This document shows, one piece after another, positions 9,196-18,085 of a stretch of DNA of 64,000 nucleotides. The notes below the pieces were generated by a model. The model saw only the letters and a program-made list of their open reading frames with translations, did not search any database and was not told where the DNA came from. Every line of letters starts with the position of its first letter. The stretch's first letter is position 1. Source of the stretch: Clostridiaceae bacterium (GTDB lineage: Bacteria; Bacillota; Clostridia; CAYPLH01; DUMO01); NCBI GenBank assembly GCA_012839865.1, contig DUMO01000072.1:1-64000 (forward strand). The letters run 5' to 3'. Both the position numbers and the translations under genes were made by a program.

Positions 9196-9663
9196 CTAAT
9201 TCGTCTTTATTCTATAAGCATTTTTCAAATTAATTTTCCGGCCCCTGCCTTTTTGGGTTTCTATTTCAATTTCAACCAGCGGGTCGGCAAGGGAACTTGT
9301 AATTTTAACTTTAAAATCCTTAACATCGGTGCATATAATAATTTCGGATAATTCCGAAGGATTTTTCTTTTTTATTTCGTTTCCATCCATTTCATATACC
9401 AGGCTGCCCGGTACGATTACCAGTTCACCTTCCGGGCTGATTTGAATATTGCCGCTGTTGTGCCGGGCCAGGTCGGTAAGTATTGTTTCCATGGCATAAC
9501 GGGCTTGTTCCTGGGCTTTTACCGTATCCTCTTCGATGAAAAAGTTTTTATATGAGGAAGTGAACAAAAGGGACACTGGAGTCATAACTACAATTAAAAT
9601 AGTTACGGTAACCATCAATTCAGTTAATGAAATTCCTTTATTGCTCCGTAAATTAATTCTCAA
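9196..9663 (-). CDS. Minor type IV prepilin
   Basis: The mature part begins after RSNKG with ISLTELMVTVTILIVVMTPV, containing Glu5 and a hydrophobic N-terminal helix; the whole protein is about 155 residues. The open frame extends to 9723 inside pilM. TTG 9663 gives a normal leader (MRINLRSNKG) and has AGGAAGG 8 nt upstream, which overlaps the pilM stop codon. Translation is therefore probably coupled to pilM. It is likely a pseudopilin that primes or decorates the fibre; which minor pilin class it belongs to is not clear. Confidence 0.85.
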   Translation of the reverse strand: MRINLRSNKGISLTELMVTVTILIVVMTPVSLLFTSSYKNFFIEEDTVKAQEQARYAMETILTDLARHNSGNIQISPEGELVIVPGSLVYEMDGNEIKKKNPSELSEIIICTDVKDFKVKITSSLADPLVEIEIETQKGRGRKINLKNAYRIKTN

Positions 9664-9677
9664 AGGCCATCCCTTCC

Positions 9678-10976
9678 TCAGCGTATAAGCGCACCGACAG
9701 CATTTATCAAAAGAGGACAGCATTCCTTAAAATCAGTTTTTTTGCCTTTGTAGACTATGTTGAAAGGACCATTTACATTTTTGAAGGTCAGGTAGCTTGT
9801 TTCAATGCCATAGTACTGCTCAATATATTTTTCGAGACCCTTTAATTTGCTGCCACCGCCATAAAGCAGTATTTTGCTTATTTTATTGCCGCCGGATCTT
9901 GTATTGTAGAAGTCGAAAAATCTTTGCAAATCTGCAAGGATGCTGTTGATTGCTGGTGCCAGAATTGGTTGCATGTCAGGATTTTCAAGGTCGATATCCG
10001 TTGCTTCTATTGTATTTTCCGAATCTTTAATGTAAGTACTTTTAGTGGCTGCTGCTTCACTGTGGGACATTGGGTAATCCGGGAAAAGGTTTGAATCGTC
10101 AGACTCAGTTTCTTCCTTTTCCGCTTCAGGGGATTGGGTATTCAATTTTTTGCCGGTCAAGTCTTTATCTGAAGACGGCTCTGTTTTCTGATATATTTCC
10201 CCTGCAGTTGAAACAGGACCGGTGTAATCCGCCAGATTGAACATGCTGCTTCCTTTGCTCTGCCCTGCGTTTTTCAGGTAGTTAGCCAGGTCTTCAAAAC
10301 CATTTAAAAGGTTTCGTTGAAATTTAAGAATACCTTTGCTGAACACGCTAACTCCTATGGTTTCGTATCCTATATCCAAAACAGCAATGCCCGGGTCTGA
10401 TTTTTCAGCCGGGTTTTGATCTTGTGAAGAATTGTCATTCAGAAAACTTTCAGGATATAAAAATCTGTTCAGGCAGTTGGCACTGATATCTATAGTTGTT
10501 ATTTCTTTTTTTAAGGAATCAGCCAATTTGACATATTCATCAACCTGCCTTTGAGGAACCGCAATTAATTGCACCTTGACGAAAACCCCATCGGGGGTAG
10601 TAGATTTTTCCAGGGGCCTGTAATCCATAATATAGCTGTCAAGATCAACGGGAAAATATTGCTGAGCTTCAAACTGCAATATTTTCGCCAGCTCTTCATC
10701 AGAAGAATCTGGGATTTGTACTTCCCTGGTGATGATGGCTGTACCGGTAATAATGAAAAGAAGGTGCCGGCCTTTAATATTATTCTCTTTAAAAGCTGAT
10801 TTAAGCACCTCATTCAGGACCTGGAAATCCAAAATTTTGCCGTCCATTATGGAATTCCGGGGTGTGTCGATTATGGCATATTCTATTATTTCCAGAGTGT
10901 TTTTCCTAACACCGCCGTAAACAATTTTTGTTTTTTTGGAACCAATGTCGATTGATATAAATTTTCTAAATAACAT
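9678..10976 (-). CDS. pilM: Type IV pilus inner-membrane assembly ATPase-fold protein PilM
   Basis: The 432-residue protein has an actin-like/FtsA-related fold. ISIDIGSKKTKIVYG (about 8-22) is the phosphate-1 loop, VLDIGYETIGVSVF the phosphate-2 loop, and KILLYGGGSKLKGLEKYI the adenosine motif. An acidic, low-complexity insertion of about 90 residues (around 245-335) makes it longer than the usual 350 residues. PilM is cytoplasmic and binds the N-terminal peptide of PilN, whose gene is two positions downstream. The ribosome site TTGGAG precedes the ATG. A 340-nt gap separates it from the major prepilin gene, so it may have extra regulation. Confidence 0.9.
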   Translation of the reverse strand: MLFRKFISIDIGSKKTKIVYGGVRKNTLEIIEYAIIDTPRNSIMDGKILDFQVLNEVLKSAFKENNIKGRHLLFIITGTAIITREVQIPDSSDEELAKILQFEAQQYFPVDLDSYIMDYRPLEKSTTPDGVFVKVQLIAVPQRQVDEYVKLADSLKKEITTIDISANCLNRFLYPESFLNDNSSQDQNPAEKSDPGIAVLDIGYETIGVSVFSKGILKFQRNLLNGFEDLANYLKNAGQSKGSSMFNLADYTGPVSTAGEIYQKTEPSSDKDLTGKKLNTQSPEAEKEETESDDSNLFPDYPMSHSEAAATKSTYIKDSENTIEATDIDLENPDMQPILAPAINSILADLQRFFDFYNTRSGGNKISKILLYGGGSKLKGLEKYIEQYYGIETSYLTFKNVNGPFNIVYKGKKTDFKECCPLLINAVGALIR

Positions 10977-11062
10977 TAGTATTCTCCAATACTATTACTA
11001 TAATAATGCAAAAAATAATTATATTAATGATTTTAAAAATATAAAAATTTACGCTTAAAATC

Positions 11063-11184
11063 TATAAACAGCATGCTTAAAACTAATAAACATGCTATAT
11101 TAATCCAAGAAAACTAATGAGGGCAACGAATATAATGTCCCTGCAGGATACTTGAATGAAAAGTAATCCAAATTTCCTGCAGGG
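11063..11184. repeat. Inverted repeats in the prepilin-pilM gap
   Basis: Two inverted repeats lie in this 340-nt gap (10977-11316). AGCATG at 11070 pairs with CATGCT at 11091. A larger one pairs GTCCCTGCAGGA (about 11138-11149) with TCCTGCAGGG (11175-11184), flanked by ATAAT and ATTAT. No T-run follows on the minus strand, so neither is a clear terminator. They might be mRNA stability elements that set high prepilin versus low pilM expression. No gene is visible here. Confidence 0.4.
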
Positions 11185-11316
11185 TTGTTTATTGGCATTA
11201 TATTCTGTGAGCAAAACGGTATACGATTTATAATATAGCTAATAAAAATACGGAGTTTGCTTGTGTTTCAAAGCGCTACTTTTGAAGAGTGTCCAAAGAT
11301 AAACTTTTTTTATGAT

Positions 11317-11715
11317 TTAATTTCCTTGATTTTCCTTAATTTCCACCCATTCAGTAGCGTCATCGTCAGGGACAGTATTTGCACATTTAACCTGTGCAGT
11401 CTCTACATTCACATAGAACGTATAATCTTCGCCCTGCTGAGGTACAGGTAGCTCGCCAATTGAACTGGTAACTAATTCATATGCTCTTTCACCTGTAATT
11501 TGCACAAGTTCTCCCTTTGCAATTGCAATTCTTATAATGTTCTCGATAGTTCTGGCATTTGCGGCATCAGCATTTTTCCTGGCTGTACTAATTTGGCCGA
11601 TTACCAACGGTGTTGCAACGGCGGCAAGCACGCCCAGTATTGCAACAACTACGATTAACTCTGTAAGGGTATAACCCTTTTTGCTCTTGTTTGATTTTTT
11701 TAGACGCATTAGCAT
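11317..11715 (-). CDS. pilA: Major type IV prepilin PilA-like
   Basis: The 132-residue protein has the textbook prepilin start: a lysine-rich leader ending KSKKG, then YTLTELIVVVAILGVLAAVATP with Glu5 and Pro22. The globular part (about 95 residues) carries alpha-1C sequence (KNADAANARTIENIIRIAIAKGE) and a small C-terminal domain with one cysteine, so no disulphide loop. The ribosome site AAGGGG lies 10 nt from the ATG. Its position right after pilC, its short length and the canonical helix support the major pilin subunit; this is inferred. Confidence 0.9.
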   Translation of the reverse strand: MLMRLKKSNKSKKGYTLTELIVVVAILGVLAAVATPLVIGQISTARKNADAANARTIENIIRIAIAKGELVQITGERAYELVTSSIGELPVPQQGEDYTFYVNVETAQVKCANTVPDDDATEWVEIKENQGN

Positions 11716-11776
11716 TCTAAAACCCCCTTATATGATAGAATAGTATTTTATTTAAACAGGTTACTTAAAACCTTGC

Positions 11777-12991
11777 TTATCTAATATTTTGATACATGCT
11801 GAATATTGGCATAATCATTGCTACAACCATGGAACCGATAAGTACTGCCAATACAAGCATCATTACTGGCTCAATTATTGAAATCAGCCGGCCTATGGAA
11901 TACTCGACCTCATCATCGTAAAAATCTGCAACCTTTGCCATGATGGAATCCAGGGAACCTGCTTCTTCCCCTATATGCACCATCTGTGTCACCATTGGAG
12001 GAAATAATTCAATAAGCCCAAGAGGTCCTGCAAGGTTTGAACCTCTTTTTACTTCCTCCATTACCTTTTCAAGGCCTATGCTAACAATCTGGTTGTCTAC
12101 AACTTTATCAGTAACCTCCAGTGCCTGGATAAGAGGTACCCCTGTCTTCAATAGGGAACTCAAGGTCCTCGTGAACCGTGAAGCAAGTATCTTTTTAATG
12201 TTTACTCCAACCAGCGGAAGCCTGACTAATATGGTATCAATAATCAGCTTGCCCTTTTTTGTTTGCTTGAATTTCTTAAACAGAAATGTCAGGGCAATTA
12301 TTGCGACTGGAGCTCCCAGTAAAAAATATACACTTTTTACTATTTCACTGATTTTAATCAGTATTTTAGTCGGTGTTGGAAGCTCTGAACCAAAACTTGC
12401 AAACATGCTGACAAAGTTCGGGACAATGAACGTGAGCATTCCAACCACCATAAACAGGGCTATAATCCCGATAACGGCAGGGTAAGTCATGGCAGTCTTG
12501 ATTTTTTGCCTGGTCCTGTTTTCTTTTTCAAAGTGTGAAGCAAGCCTCTCAAGGGAATAATCCAGTGAGCCGCTGACTTCACCTACCCTGATAAGGCTTG
12601 TCATTATAACAGGGAAAACATTGGAATACAGCTCCATCGCTTCAGACAATGACCTGCCCTTTTGGACTTCGTCGTATATTTTTGCCAGTACACCTGCGAG
12701 TCTCTTGTTTTCTGTCTGCTTTCTGAGAAGGTCCAGGCATCCTAACACTGAAAGACCTGCGTCCACCATTGTATAAAACTGCCTGCAAAGTATGGCAAGA
12801 TCCTTTATCGTTACTTTCTTTATGGACTCGATCCTGACTTCCTTTTGTGCCAGGGCAATCTCTTCTATCTCTATCGGATAGTAGTTTTTGCTCCTTAACA
12901 AAGCAATTACCATGTTTTTGTCGGATGCATCGAACCGCCCCTTTACCACCTCGCCTTTAACTGTTTTTGCGCTGTAATTGTATGACGGCAA
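11777..12991 (-). CDS. pilC: Type IV pilus inner-membrane platform protein PilC (GspF family)
   Basis: The protein has two copies of the GspF domain: about 50-175 (AILCRQFYTMVDAGLSVLGCLDLL) and 255-380 (ASRFTRTLSSLLKTGVPLIQALEV), both with the G.LS.A.... motif. Three long membrane helices sit near 150-185, 205-225 and 360-390. The frame runs up to 13042. I prefer TTG 12991, which gives the family start MPSYNYSAKTVKGEVVKG and has AGGAAGGTG about 6 nt upstream. PilC is the platform on which PilB and PilT act. It lies between pilT and the major prepilin gene. Confidence 0.93.
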   Translation of the reverse strand: MPSYNYSAKTVKGEVVKGRFDASDKNMVIALLRSKNYYPIEIEEIALAQKEVRIESIKKVTIKDLAILCRQFYTMVDAGLSVLGCLDLLRKQTENKRLAGVLAKIYDEVQKGRSLSEAMELYSNVFPVIMTSLIRVGEVSGSLDYSLERLASHFEKENRTRQKIKTAMTYPAVIGIIALFMVVGMLTFIVPNFVSMFASFGSELPTPTKILIKISEIVKSVYFLLGAPVAIIALTFLFKKFKQTKKGKLIIDTILVRLPLVGVNIKKILASRFTRTLSSLLKTGVPLIQALEVTDKVVDNQIVSIGLEKVMEEVKRGSNLAGPLGLIELFPPMVTQMVHIGEEAGSLDSIMAKVADFYDDEVEYSIGRLISIIEPVMMLVLAVLIGSMVVAMIMPIFSMYQNIR

Positions 12992-13125
12992 ACAGTTCAC
13001 CTTCCTGTAGCATGTATACCACACTATTTTCCATATAATCAATTCTACAAAAATAATTTTACATCATTCAGCAAAAAAAGTCACATTACAAGTTTGTTAC
13101 TCGATAAATTACAATACTTTTCATA

Positions 13126-13154
13126 ATAATAACATTTTCACGATAAAAATACAA
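13126..13154 (-). promoter_or_regulatory. Possible promoter upstream of pilC
   Basis: On the minus strand TTGTAT and TATTAT are separated by 17 nt, about 130 nt before the pilC start in an AT-rich 266-nt gap after pilT. It could give extra transcription of pilC and the prepilin gene. AT-rich DNA makes such matches easy, so this is weak. Confidence 0.35.
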
Positions 13155-13257
13155 TAGTAAGAAATGAGTTTTTTAGCTTAACATATGTACATTTATTTAA
13201 TAATAAATACTTCCTTAGCGTGAGTGAGTGAATCAAGCCATGATAACAAAAGACCTG

Positions 13258-14310
13258 CTATTTGATCAGCTTGTCGATAGTATCCTGCTCTAATGAATAA
13301 ATCTTGGCATCTTCATAACTGATTAAGCCCCGGTTGCACAAATCGGCAAGGGAACTGTCCATGGTTTGCATGCCAAATTTCGCGCCTGTCTGTATAAGGG
13401 AGGTTATCTGATGGGTTTTGCCCTCCCGTATCAGATTTCTTATTGCTGGGGTGCAAACCATTACTTCAACAGCAGGTATTCGTCCCGGCCTGTCCTTAAG
13501 CTTGATAAGCTGCTGGGATACAACCCCCTGGAGCACCATGGATAATTGAACCTTGATTTGCTGCTGCTGATAGGGTGGAAATACATCGATTATTCTGTCT
13601 ATGGTGTTTGCGGCACCAATGGTGTGCAAGGTGGACAAAACCAGATGGCCGGTTTCGGCTGCTGTAATGGCAGTGGCTATGGTTTCAATATCCCGCATCT
13701 CGCCTACAAGAATAACATCCGGGTCTTCCCGCAAAGCTGCCTTTAGGGCAGTGGCGAAAGAACGGGTATCATTTCCTATTTCTCTTTGGTTGATTATGCA
13801 GTTGCGATGTTTGTGGAGAAATTCTATAGGGTCTTCCAAGGTTAATATATGTGCATTGCGCTCATCATTCATCTGGTCGATCATGGCCGCAAGGGTCGTA
13901 GACTTGCCGCTTCCTGTAGGGCCGGTAACAAGAATGAGACCCTTTGGCTTTCTTGCCAGTTGGCATACTATTTCGGGCAGCCCCAGGTTTTTTAAAGAAG
14001 GTATGCTCTGTGTAACCATTCTGATAGCAATGCTGTTGGTGCCTCTTTGTTTGAAAACATTAAGACGGAACCTGCCAATACCCTGAAGGGAGGTTGAAAA
14101 GTCTATTTCCCCGTGCCTTTTATATACCGTCATCTGCTCGCTGGTAAGAAGCCTGTTGACCAATTCTTCAGTATCGGCGGGAAGTACTTTTTTATTGTCT
14201 GTTTTGATAAGTTTGCCGTCTTTTCGTATAATCGGTGGGACGCCTACTGTTATGTGCAGGTCCGAGGCTCCTTCATTCATGGTGTAAATAAGCAATTCTT
14301 CCAGATTCAT
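13258..14310 (-). CDS. pilT: Pilus retraction ATPase PilT
   Basis: The 350-residue hexameric secretion ATPase has an N-terminal PAS-like domain (1-100). Walker A is GPTGSGKSTTL, the Asp box is near EDPIEFLH, Walker B is DVILVGEMRD and the His box is TAAETGHLVLSTLHT. The PilT family motif AIRNLIREGKTHQI near the C-terminus separates it from PilB. I take ATG 14310, 7 nt after AAAGGA; a GTG at 14328 would overlap pilB. PilT depolymerises the pilus, so the fibre is predicted to be retractable (twitching, adhesion or DNA uptake). Confidence 0.95.
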   Translation of the reverse strand: MNLEELLIYTMNEGASDLHITVGVPPIIRKDGKLIKTDNKKVLPADTEELVNRLLTSEQMTVYKRHGEIDFSTSLQGIGRFRLNVFKQRGTNSIAIRMVTQSIPSLKNLGLPEIVCQLARKPKGLILVTGPTGSGKSTTLAAMIDQMNDERNAHILTLEDPIEFLHKHRNCIINQREIGNDTRSFATALKAALREDPDVILVGEMRDIETIATAITAAETGHLVLSTLHTIGAANTIDRIIDVFPPYQQQQIKVQLSMVLQGVVSQQLIKLKDRPGRIPAVEVMVCTPAIRNLIREGKTHQITSLIQTGAKFGMQTMDSSLADLCNRGLISYEDAKIYSLEQDTIDKLIK

Positions 14311-14324
14311 TGCTTTATCCTTTC

Positions 14325-16019
14325 TCACTCATTTGAGTAGGCAATCCTGAGCATTTCCTCCAGGCTGGTTACACCTGAAAGGACCAACTTTGTGACGTTT
14401 TCCTTCAATGTAGTCATGCCGTTTTCAATACACAAGGCCATGAGCTCGTCGGTTGAGCAGCCTTTATTTATTAGTTCTCTGTGTTTTGAAGTAATTGTCA
14501 TAATCTCGTAGACACCAACTCGCCCTTTATAGCCTGTCCCGTTGCAGACCGGACAGCCTTTGCCATAATAAATTTCAGCATGATCGTACTCCGAACCCAG
14601 GGCTTTAAGCTGTTCCGGAGTTGCAGCCTTTTTATATTTGCATTCATTGCAGATTACTCTTACCAACCTTTGCGAAATAACTCCCGTAATGGCAGAGGCA
14701 ACCATAAAGGGTTCAATGCCCATATCAATCAAACGTATAACAGAACTGGGGGCATCATTGGTATGAAGGGTGCTGAGGACAAGGTGGCCTGTTATGGCAG
14801 CCTTTACAGCAATCTCGGCAGTCTCCGAGTCCCTTATTTCACCAAGCATTATAACATCCGGGTCCTGTCTTAGAATTGACCTTAAACCCAAAGCGAAGGT
14901 CAAACCGGTTTTATAATTCACCTGTACCTGGTTGACTCCTTCTATTAAGGCTTCCACCGGGTCTTCAATGGTGATTATGTTGACATTTGGCTTGTTCAGT
15001 TCGTTAATTGCACTGTATAAAGTTACGGTTTTACCGCTTCCGGTAGGTCCGGTTACGAGTATGATTCCGTGAGGATTTTTAAGCATGTCGGAAAAACTCT
15101 TTTGATCCTTTTCATTCATGCCAAGCTTGCTTTTGGAGACTATGAAAGATGCAGGGTCTGCAATTCTGATAACTATTTTTTCTCCAAATACGGTAGGCAG
15201 GATTGACACCCTGAGGTCAAAAGCCCGGTTGTCAACCTCGGCATTGAACCTTCCGTCCTGGGGAAGCCTTTTCTCTGCTATGTTCATACCGCCGATAATT
15301 TTGATGCGGGCTGATATGGCCGGCATGATACCTATTTCGGGACGCATGACTTCGTATAGTTGTCCATCTATCCTGAATCTGATTATTATATGATTTTCAA
15401 AAGGCTCGATATGAATATCACTGGCCCTGCTTCTAACCGCCTGTTCAATTATTGAGTTTACCAGCTTAACCGCCGGGGCGTTGCTGACCTCGTCAAAGGA
15501 TTGCTCCTCTTCGGCTCTGGCATATATCTTGATTGAGGATTCCTGCTCCTTTTTGAATTCCTCTACGGCATCCAGGGCTTTCTTGGTTCCGAAAAATTTG
15601 TCGATGGCTTTGTTTACTTCCTTTACGGTTGCAATTAACGGCTGGACTTCCATGCCGGTGTATATTTTAACATCATCAATGGCATATACATTGAGGGGAT
15701 CGCTCATGGCAACGGTCAGCATGCCTTTTTCTTTTCTTATGGGGATTAATCCGTAACGCCTTGCAAGGTTTTCTGAAACAAGAAGTGCTGCATCCTTGTC
15801 TATATTGATTTTCTCCAGCTTTACATGGGGGATGCCCAGTTGAAATTCCAACAGCTCTATTATATCCTGCTCGGTGGCATAGCCTAAGGAAACCAAAACC
15901 TCACCAAACTTCATTCCTGTCTGGTTCTGGGTTTCCAGCGCTTTTAGAAGCTGCTCCTTTGTTATCATGTTGTTATCCAGCAGCAGGTCTCCCAATCTTT
16001 TGTGTGTTTGCCGTTGCAT
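14325..16019 (-). CDS. pilB: Pilus extension ATPase PilB (GspE family)
   Basis: The 564-residue protein has an N-terminal MshEN/GspE-N domain (about 1-150; QLLKALETQNQTGMKFGEVLVSLG), a possible c-di-GMP binding module in this family. The ATPase core has Walker A GPTGSGKTVTLYSA, Asp box EDPVEALIEGVNQVQV, Walker B DVIMLGEIRDSETAE and His box GHLVLSTLHTNDA. A tetracysteine zinc site follows (CNEC, CPVC). It drives pilus polymerisation with PilC. GGGGGAG precedes the ATG. It is the first gene of the operon, about 90 nt from a strong promoter. Confidence 0.95.
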   Translation of the reverse strand: MQRQTHKRLGDLLLDNNMITKEQLLKALETQNQTGMKFGEVLVSLGYATEQDIIELLEFQLGIPHVKLEKINIDKDAALLVSENLARRYGLIPIRKEKGMLTVAMSDPLNVYAIDDVKIYTGMEVQPLIATVKEVNKAIDKFFGTKKALDAVEEFKKEQESSIKIYARAEEEQSFDEVSNAPAVKLVNSIIEQAVRSRASDIHIEPFENHIIIRFRIDGQLYEVMRPEIGIMPAISARIKIIGGMNIAEKRLPQDGRFNAEVDNRAFDLRVSILPTVFGEKIVIRIADPASFIVSKSKLGMNEKDQKSFSDMLKNPHGIILVTGPTGSGKTVTLYSAINELNKPNVNIITIEDPVEALIEGVNQVQVNYKTGLTFALGLRSILRQDPDVIMLGEIRDSETAEIAVKAAITGHLVLSTLHTNDAPSSVIRLIDMGIEPFMVASAITGVISQRLVRVICNECKYKKAATPEQLKALGSEYDHAEIYYGKGCPVCNGTGYKGRVGVYEIMTITSKHRELINKGCSTDELMALCIENGMTTLKENVTKLVLSGVTSLEEMLRIAYSNE

Positions 16020-16105
16020 TATATTCTCCCCCGATTATAATTACGCGAAAAAAGAGATAAGTTGTGTTTATATGTAAAAATCTTTCTTATTTTGCGCCTA
16101 AACTA

Positions 16106-16134
16106 ATTATACTATTGAGTTTTGCGTCAGGCAA
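16106..16134 (-). promoter_or_regulatory. Promoter of the pilus operon
   Basis: On the minus strand TTGCCT and TATAAT are separated by exactly 17 nt, giving a start site about 80 nt before the pilB ATG. This is the best sigma-A match in the upstream gap and would drive the whole cluster from pilB. Confidence 0.7.
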
Positions 16135-16347
16135 CAATATAAATGGAACGGATTGAGCATCAGACTTTTTTTGCAAAATACAGCCGGAAAATGTGCCAAG
16201 TTGCAAAAAGGCAGCTATAAGCCTGTATTGGATGCAATGGAAAAAGAGGAGACTTGTATTGGATTTGATAGTTCATGAAAAAAAGGCAGCGGTGTCAGGA
16301 CAATGACATAAACTGAATAAAACAATTTATGTGGTCCAATTATTTGT

Positions 16348-16387
16348 TTTACATAATTCTTTTAAACGATTATAATTGTTATGTAAA
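16348..16387 (+). promoter_or_regulatory. Promoter with flanking inverted repeat (candidate operator)
   Basis: TTTACA (16348) and TATAAT (16371) are separated by 17 nt, about 95 nt before the DUF4015 lipoprotein start. The 9-nt sequence TTTACATAA over the -35 box is repeated exactly inverted as TTATGTAAA at 16379-16387, just after the -10 box. The centres are 31 bp apart, three helical turns, as expected for a repressor site. The rest of the 450-nt gap 16020-16470 shows only the divergent pilus promoter and no gene. Confidence 0.55.
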
Positions 16388-16470
16388 TTTATCATTTACC
16401 GTTAATTTTTCCTTAGGATAAACTGCATTTTCATCTGCAAATACTATGTCTGTAAGATAGGAGCAATCAC

Positions 16471-17823
16471 ATGAAAACACTGGCGTCAAAATGTCTGATT
16501 TTACTAATACTAATTGCGTTGTTAACAGCCATGATTATAAATGGCTGTACAGATATAAGGAATCTGGACAAATCTCAGAAAGGTACGGAGAATGGTCAAA
16601 TTGCAGATGGAAACAATAATGCTTCCCCCGATAGCTCTCCAACACCGTCTCAATTGCCTGCGGATTCGATAGATCTCAATGAGCAAAACAATGGGGAAGG
16701 CAGTCAGCCTGGAGAGAATGGGGAGCCGGTAGAAACCCGTGAACCTGATGGAAGTGAGCCGGGAGGAACTGAACCGGGCGAAAACGGTGAATCCGGAGAA
16801 ACCGGGAACGAAGGCAAAAAGCCTGAACTTGTAAAGGTTAAGGCCTTGTACCTTACAGGCTGGGTTGCCGGTACAAGTTCGTTGCTTGAACATTATGTCG
16901 AATTGGCCAAAACAACCGAAATAAATGCTTATGTAATTGACATAAAGGATGATGACGGTTTTGTCGGGTACAAGTCGGAAATTCCTGATGTCAATGAAAT
17001 TGGCGGGTGGATGTATAAATACGATGCCGACAAGACATTGAAGACACTGAAGGAGAATGGTATTCGTGTAATTGGAAGGCTTGTTTGTTTCAGGGATCCC
17101 GTACTGTCTTCCAAAAAGCCTGAACTTGCCGTAAAAACGCTGGAGGGTGAGCTCTGGAAGGATTACCAGAAACGCACCTGGCTGGACCCGTATAACAAAG
17201 AATCCTGGGACTATTTGATCAAGATTGCGAAAGAAGCCGTGGAAAAAGGCTTTGACGAAATACAGTTTGACTATGTCCGGTTTCCCAGTGACGGAGACAG
17301 GAAGAGCATGGTATTCAACGAAAACGGCCAAAAGAAATATGAGATAATAAATGAGTTTCTTGCCTATGCAAGGGAGCAAATGCCAAATGTGATCCTTTCC
17401 GCCGATATTTTCGGGATTGTATGCGAAAGCCCGGAAGATACCGAAGATATAGGGCAGTATCTTGAGTATATCGGCGAGAACATCGATTATATATCACCTA
17501 TGCTGTATCCCTCCCACTATGCCTTAGGCCAGGTTGTAAACGGAATCAGGTTTGCCATTCCCGATCATGAGCCTTACGGTGTGGTTTACAATACTCTGGT
17601 AAAGGCTCTGGGCAGAATATCAAAGGTGGAAGGCTACAATGTAAAGATTAGGCCTTATCTTCAGGATTTCACCGCATCATGGCTTGGACAGGGCTATTAC
17701 AAGAAGTATGGGGAAGAGGAAGTAAGGCAGCAAATTAAAGCTGTTGAGGATGCAGGCCTTGACGAGTGGATATTGTGGGATGCGGAAAATACCTACACCG
17801 AGAAGGCATTAAAGGAAGAATAA
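16471..17823 (+). CDS. Lipoprotein with DUF4015 putative glycoside hydrolase domain
   Basis: The 450-residue protein starts with a lipoprotein signal (hydrophobic segment to ...MIINGC, cysteine at about 26). A disordered Ser/Pro/Gly/Glu-rich linker runs from about 30 to 120, and residues 125-440 form a DUF4015 (TIM-barrel, GH-like) domain. Family hallmarks include VKALYLTGWVAGT, NAYVIDIKDDDGFVGYKS, GFDEIQFDYVRFPSDG and DYISPMLYPSHY. Enzymes of this type are predicted to act on polysaccharide outside the cell, but activity is not established. The acidic pair in DYVRFPSDG is the likely catalytic area. AGGAG precedes the ATG. It is a single gene with its own promoter. Confidence 0.88.
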   Translation: MKTLASKCLILLILIALLTAMIINGCTDIRNLDKSQKGTENGQIADGNNNASPDSSPTPSQLPADSIDLNEQNNGEGSQPGENGEPVETREPDGSEPGGTEPGENGESGETGNEGKKPELVKVKALYLTGWVAGTSSLLEHYVELAKTTEINAYVIDIKDDDGFVGYKSEIPDVNEIGGWMYKYDADKTLKTLKENGIRVIGRLVCFRDPVLSSKKPELAVKTLEGELWKDYQKRTWLDPYNKESWDYLIKIAKEAVEKGFDEIQFDYVRFPSDGDRKSMVFNENGQKKYEIINEFLAYAREQMPNVILSADIFGIVCESPEDTEDIGQYLEYIGENIDYISPMLYPSHYALGQVVNGIRFAIPDHEPYGVVYNTLVKALGRISKVEGYNVKIRPYLQDFTASWLGQGYYKKYGEEEVRQQIKAVEDAGLDEWILWDAENTYTEKALKEE

Positions 17824-17880
17824 GGGCAGGTACCCCTGGTTACCGTCTCTTTGGTTCGCTTTTGCAACCGTGAAAATTGT
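17824..17880. repeat. Degenerate GGTACCCCTGGTTACC repeat unit
   Basis: Directly after the lipoprotein stop, GGGCAGGTACCCCTGG and GGTTACCGTCTCTTTGGTTC resemble the GGGACAGGTACC and GAACCGTCCC units seen at 551, 35365, 47541 and 53506. No terminator T-run follows. Confidence 0.4.
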
Positions 17881-17906
17881 TGTTTAATGAATTTTTTTGT
17901 TGTATA

Positions 17907-17934
17907 TTGACTAAACAGGCAAAAATGATACAAT
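17907..17934 (+). promoter_or_regulatory. Promoter of the ribonucleotide reductase gene
   Basis: TTGACT and TACAAT are separated by 16 nt. The start site would be near 17941, giving a leader of about 145 nt. I looked for a cobalamin riboswitch there, since the enzyme needs B12, and did not find its conserved boxes. Confidence 0.55.
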
Positions 17935-18085
17935 ATACTGTATAGGAAATTTTTTTATCCACAAAATATTGAATCAAATAAATATTCACATCAGAATGAA
18001 GGTATGAGGTATGAGGCTGCCGGGTATTTTTTGAGAGCTGCCTTTTTTATGCTTTTCCCCGTACCTGATACAGGAGGTTTGTTTA

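Noticed and set aside
16522-17379. 285-codon minus-strand open frame opposite the DUF4015 lipoprotein gene
   Set aside because: Antisense shadow of a gene with clear signal, domain and ribosome site; the product resembles nothing.
17935-18085. Cobalamin riboswitch before the B12-dependent reductase
   Set aside because: The conserved B12-box motifs are absent from the 145-nt leader.
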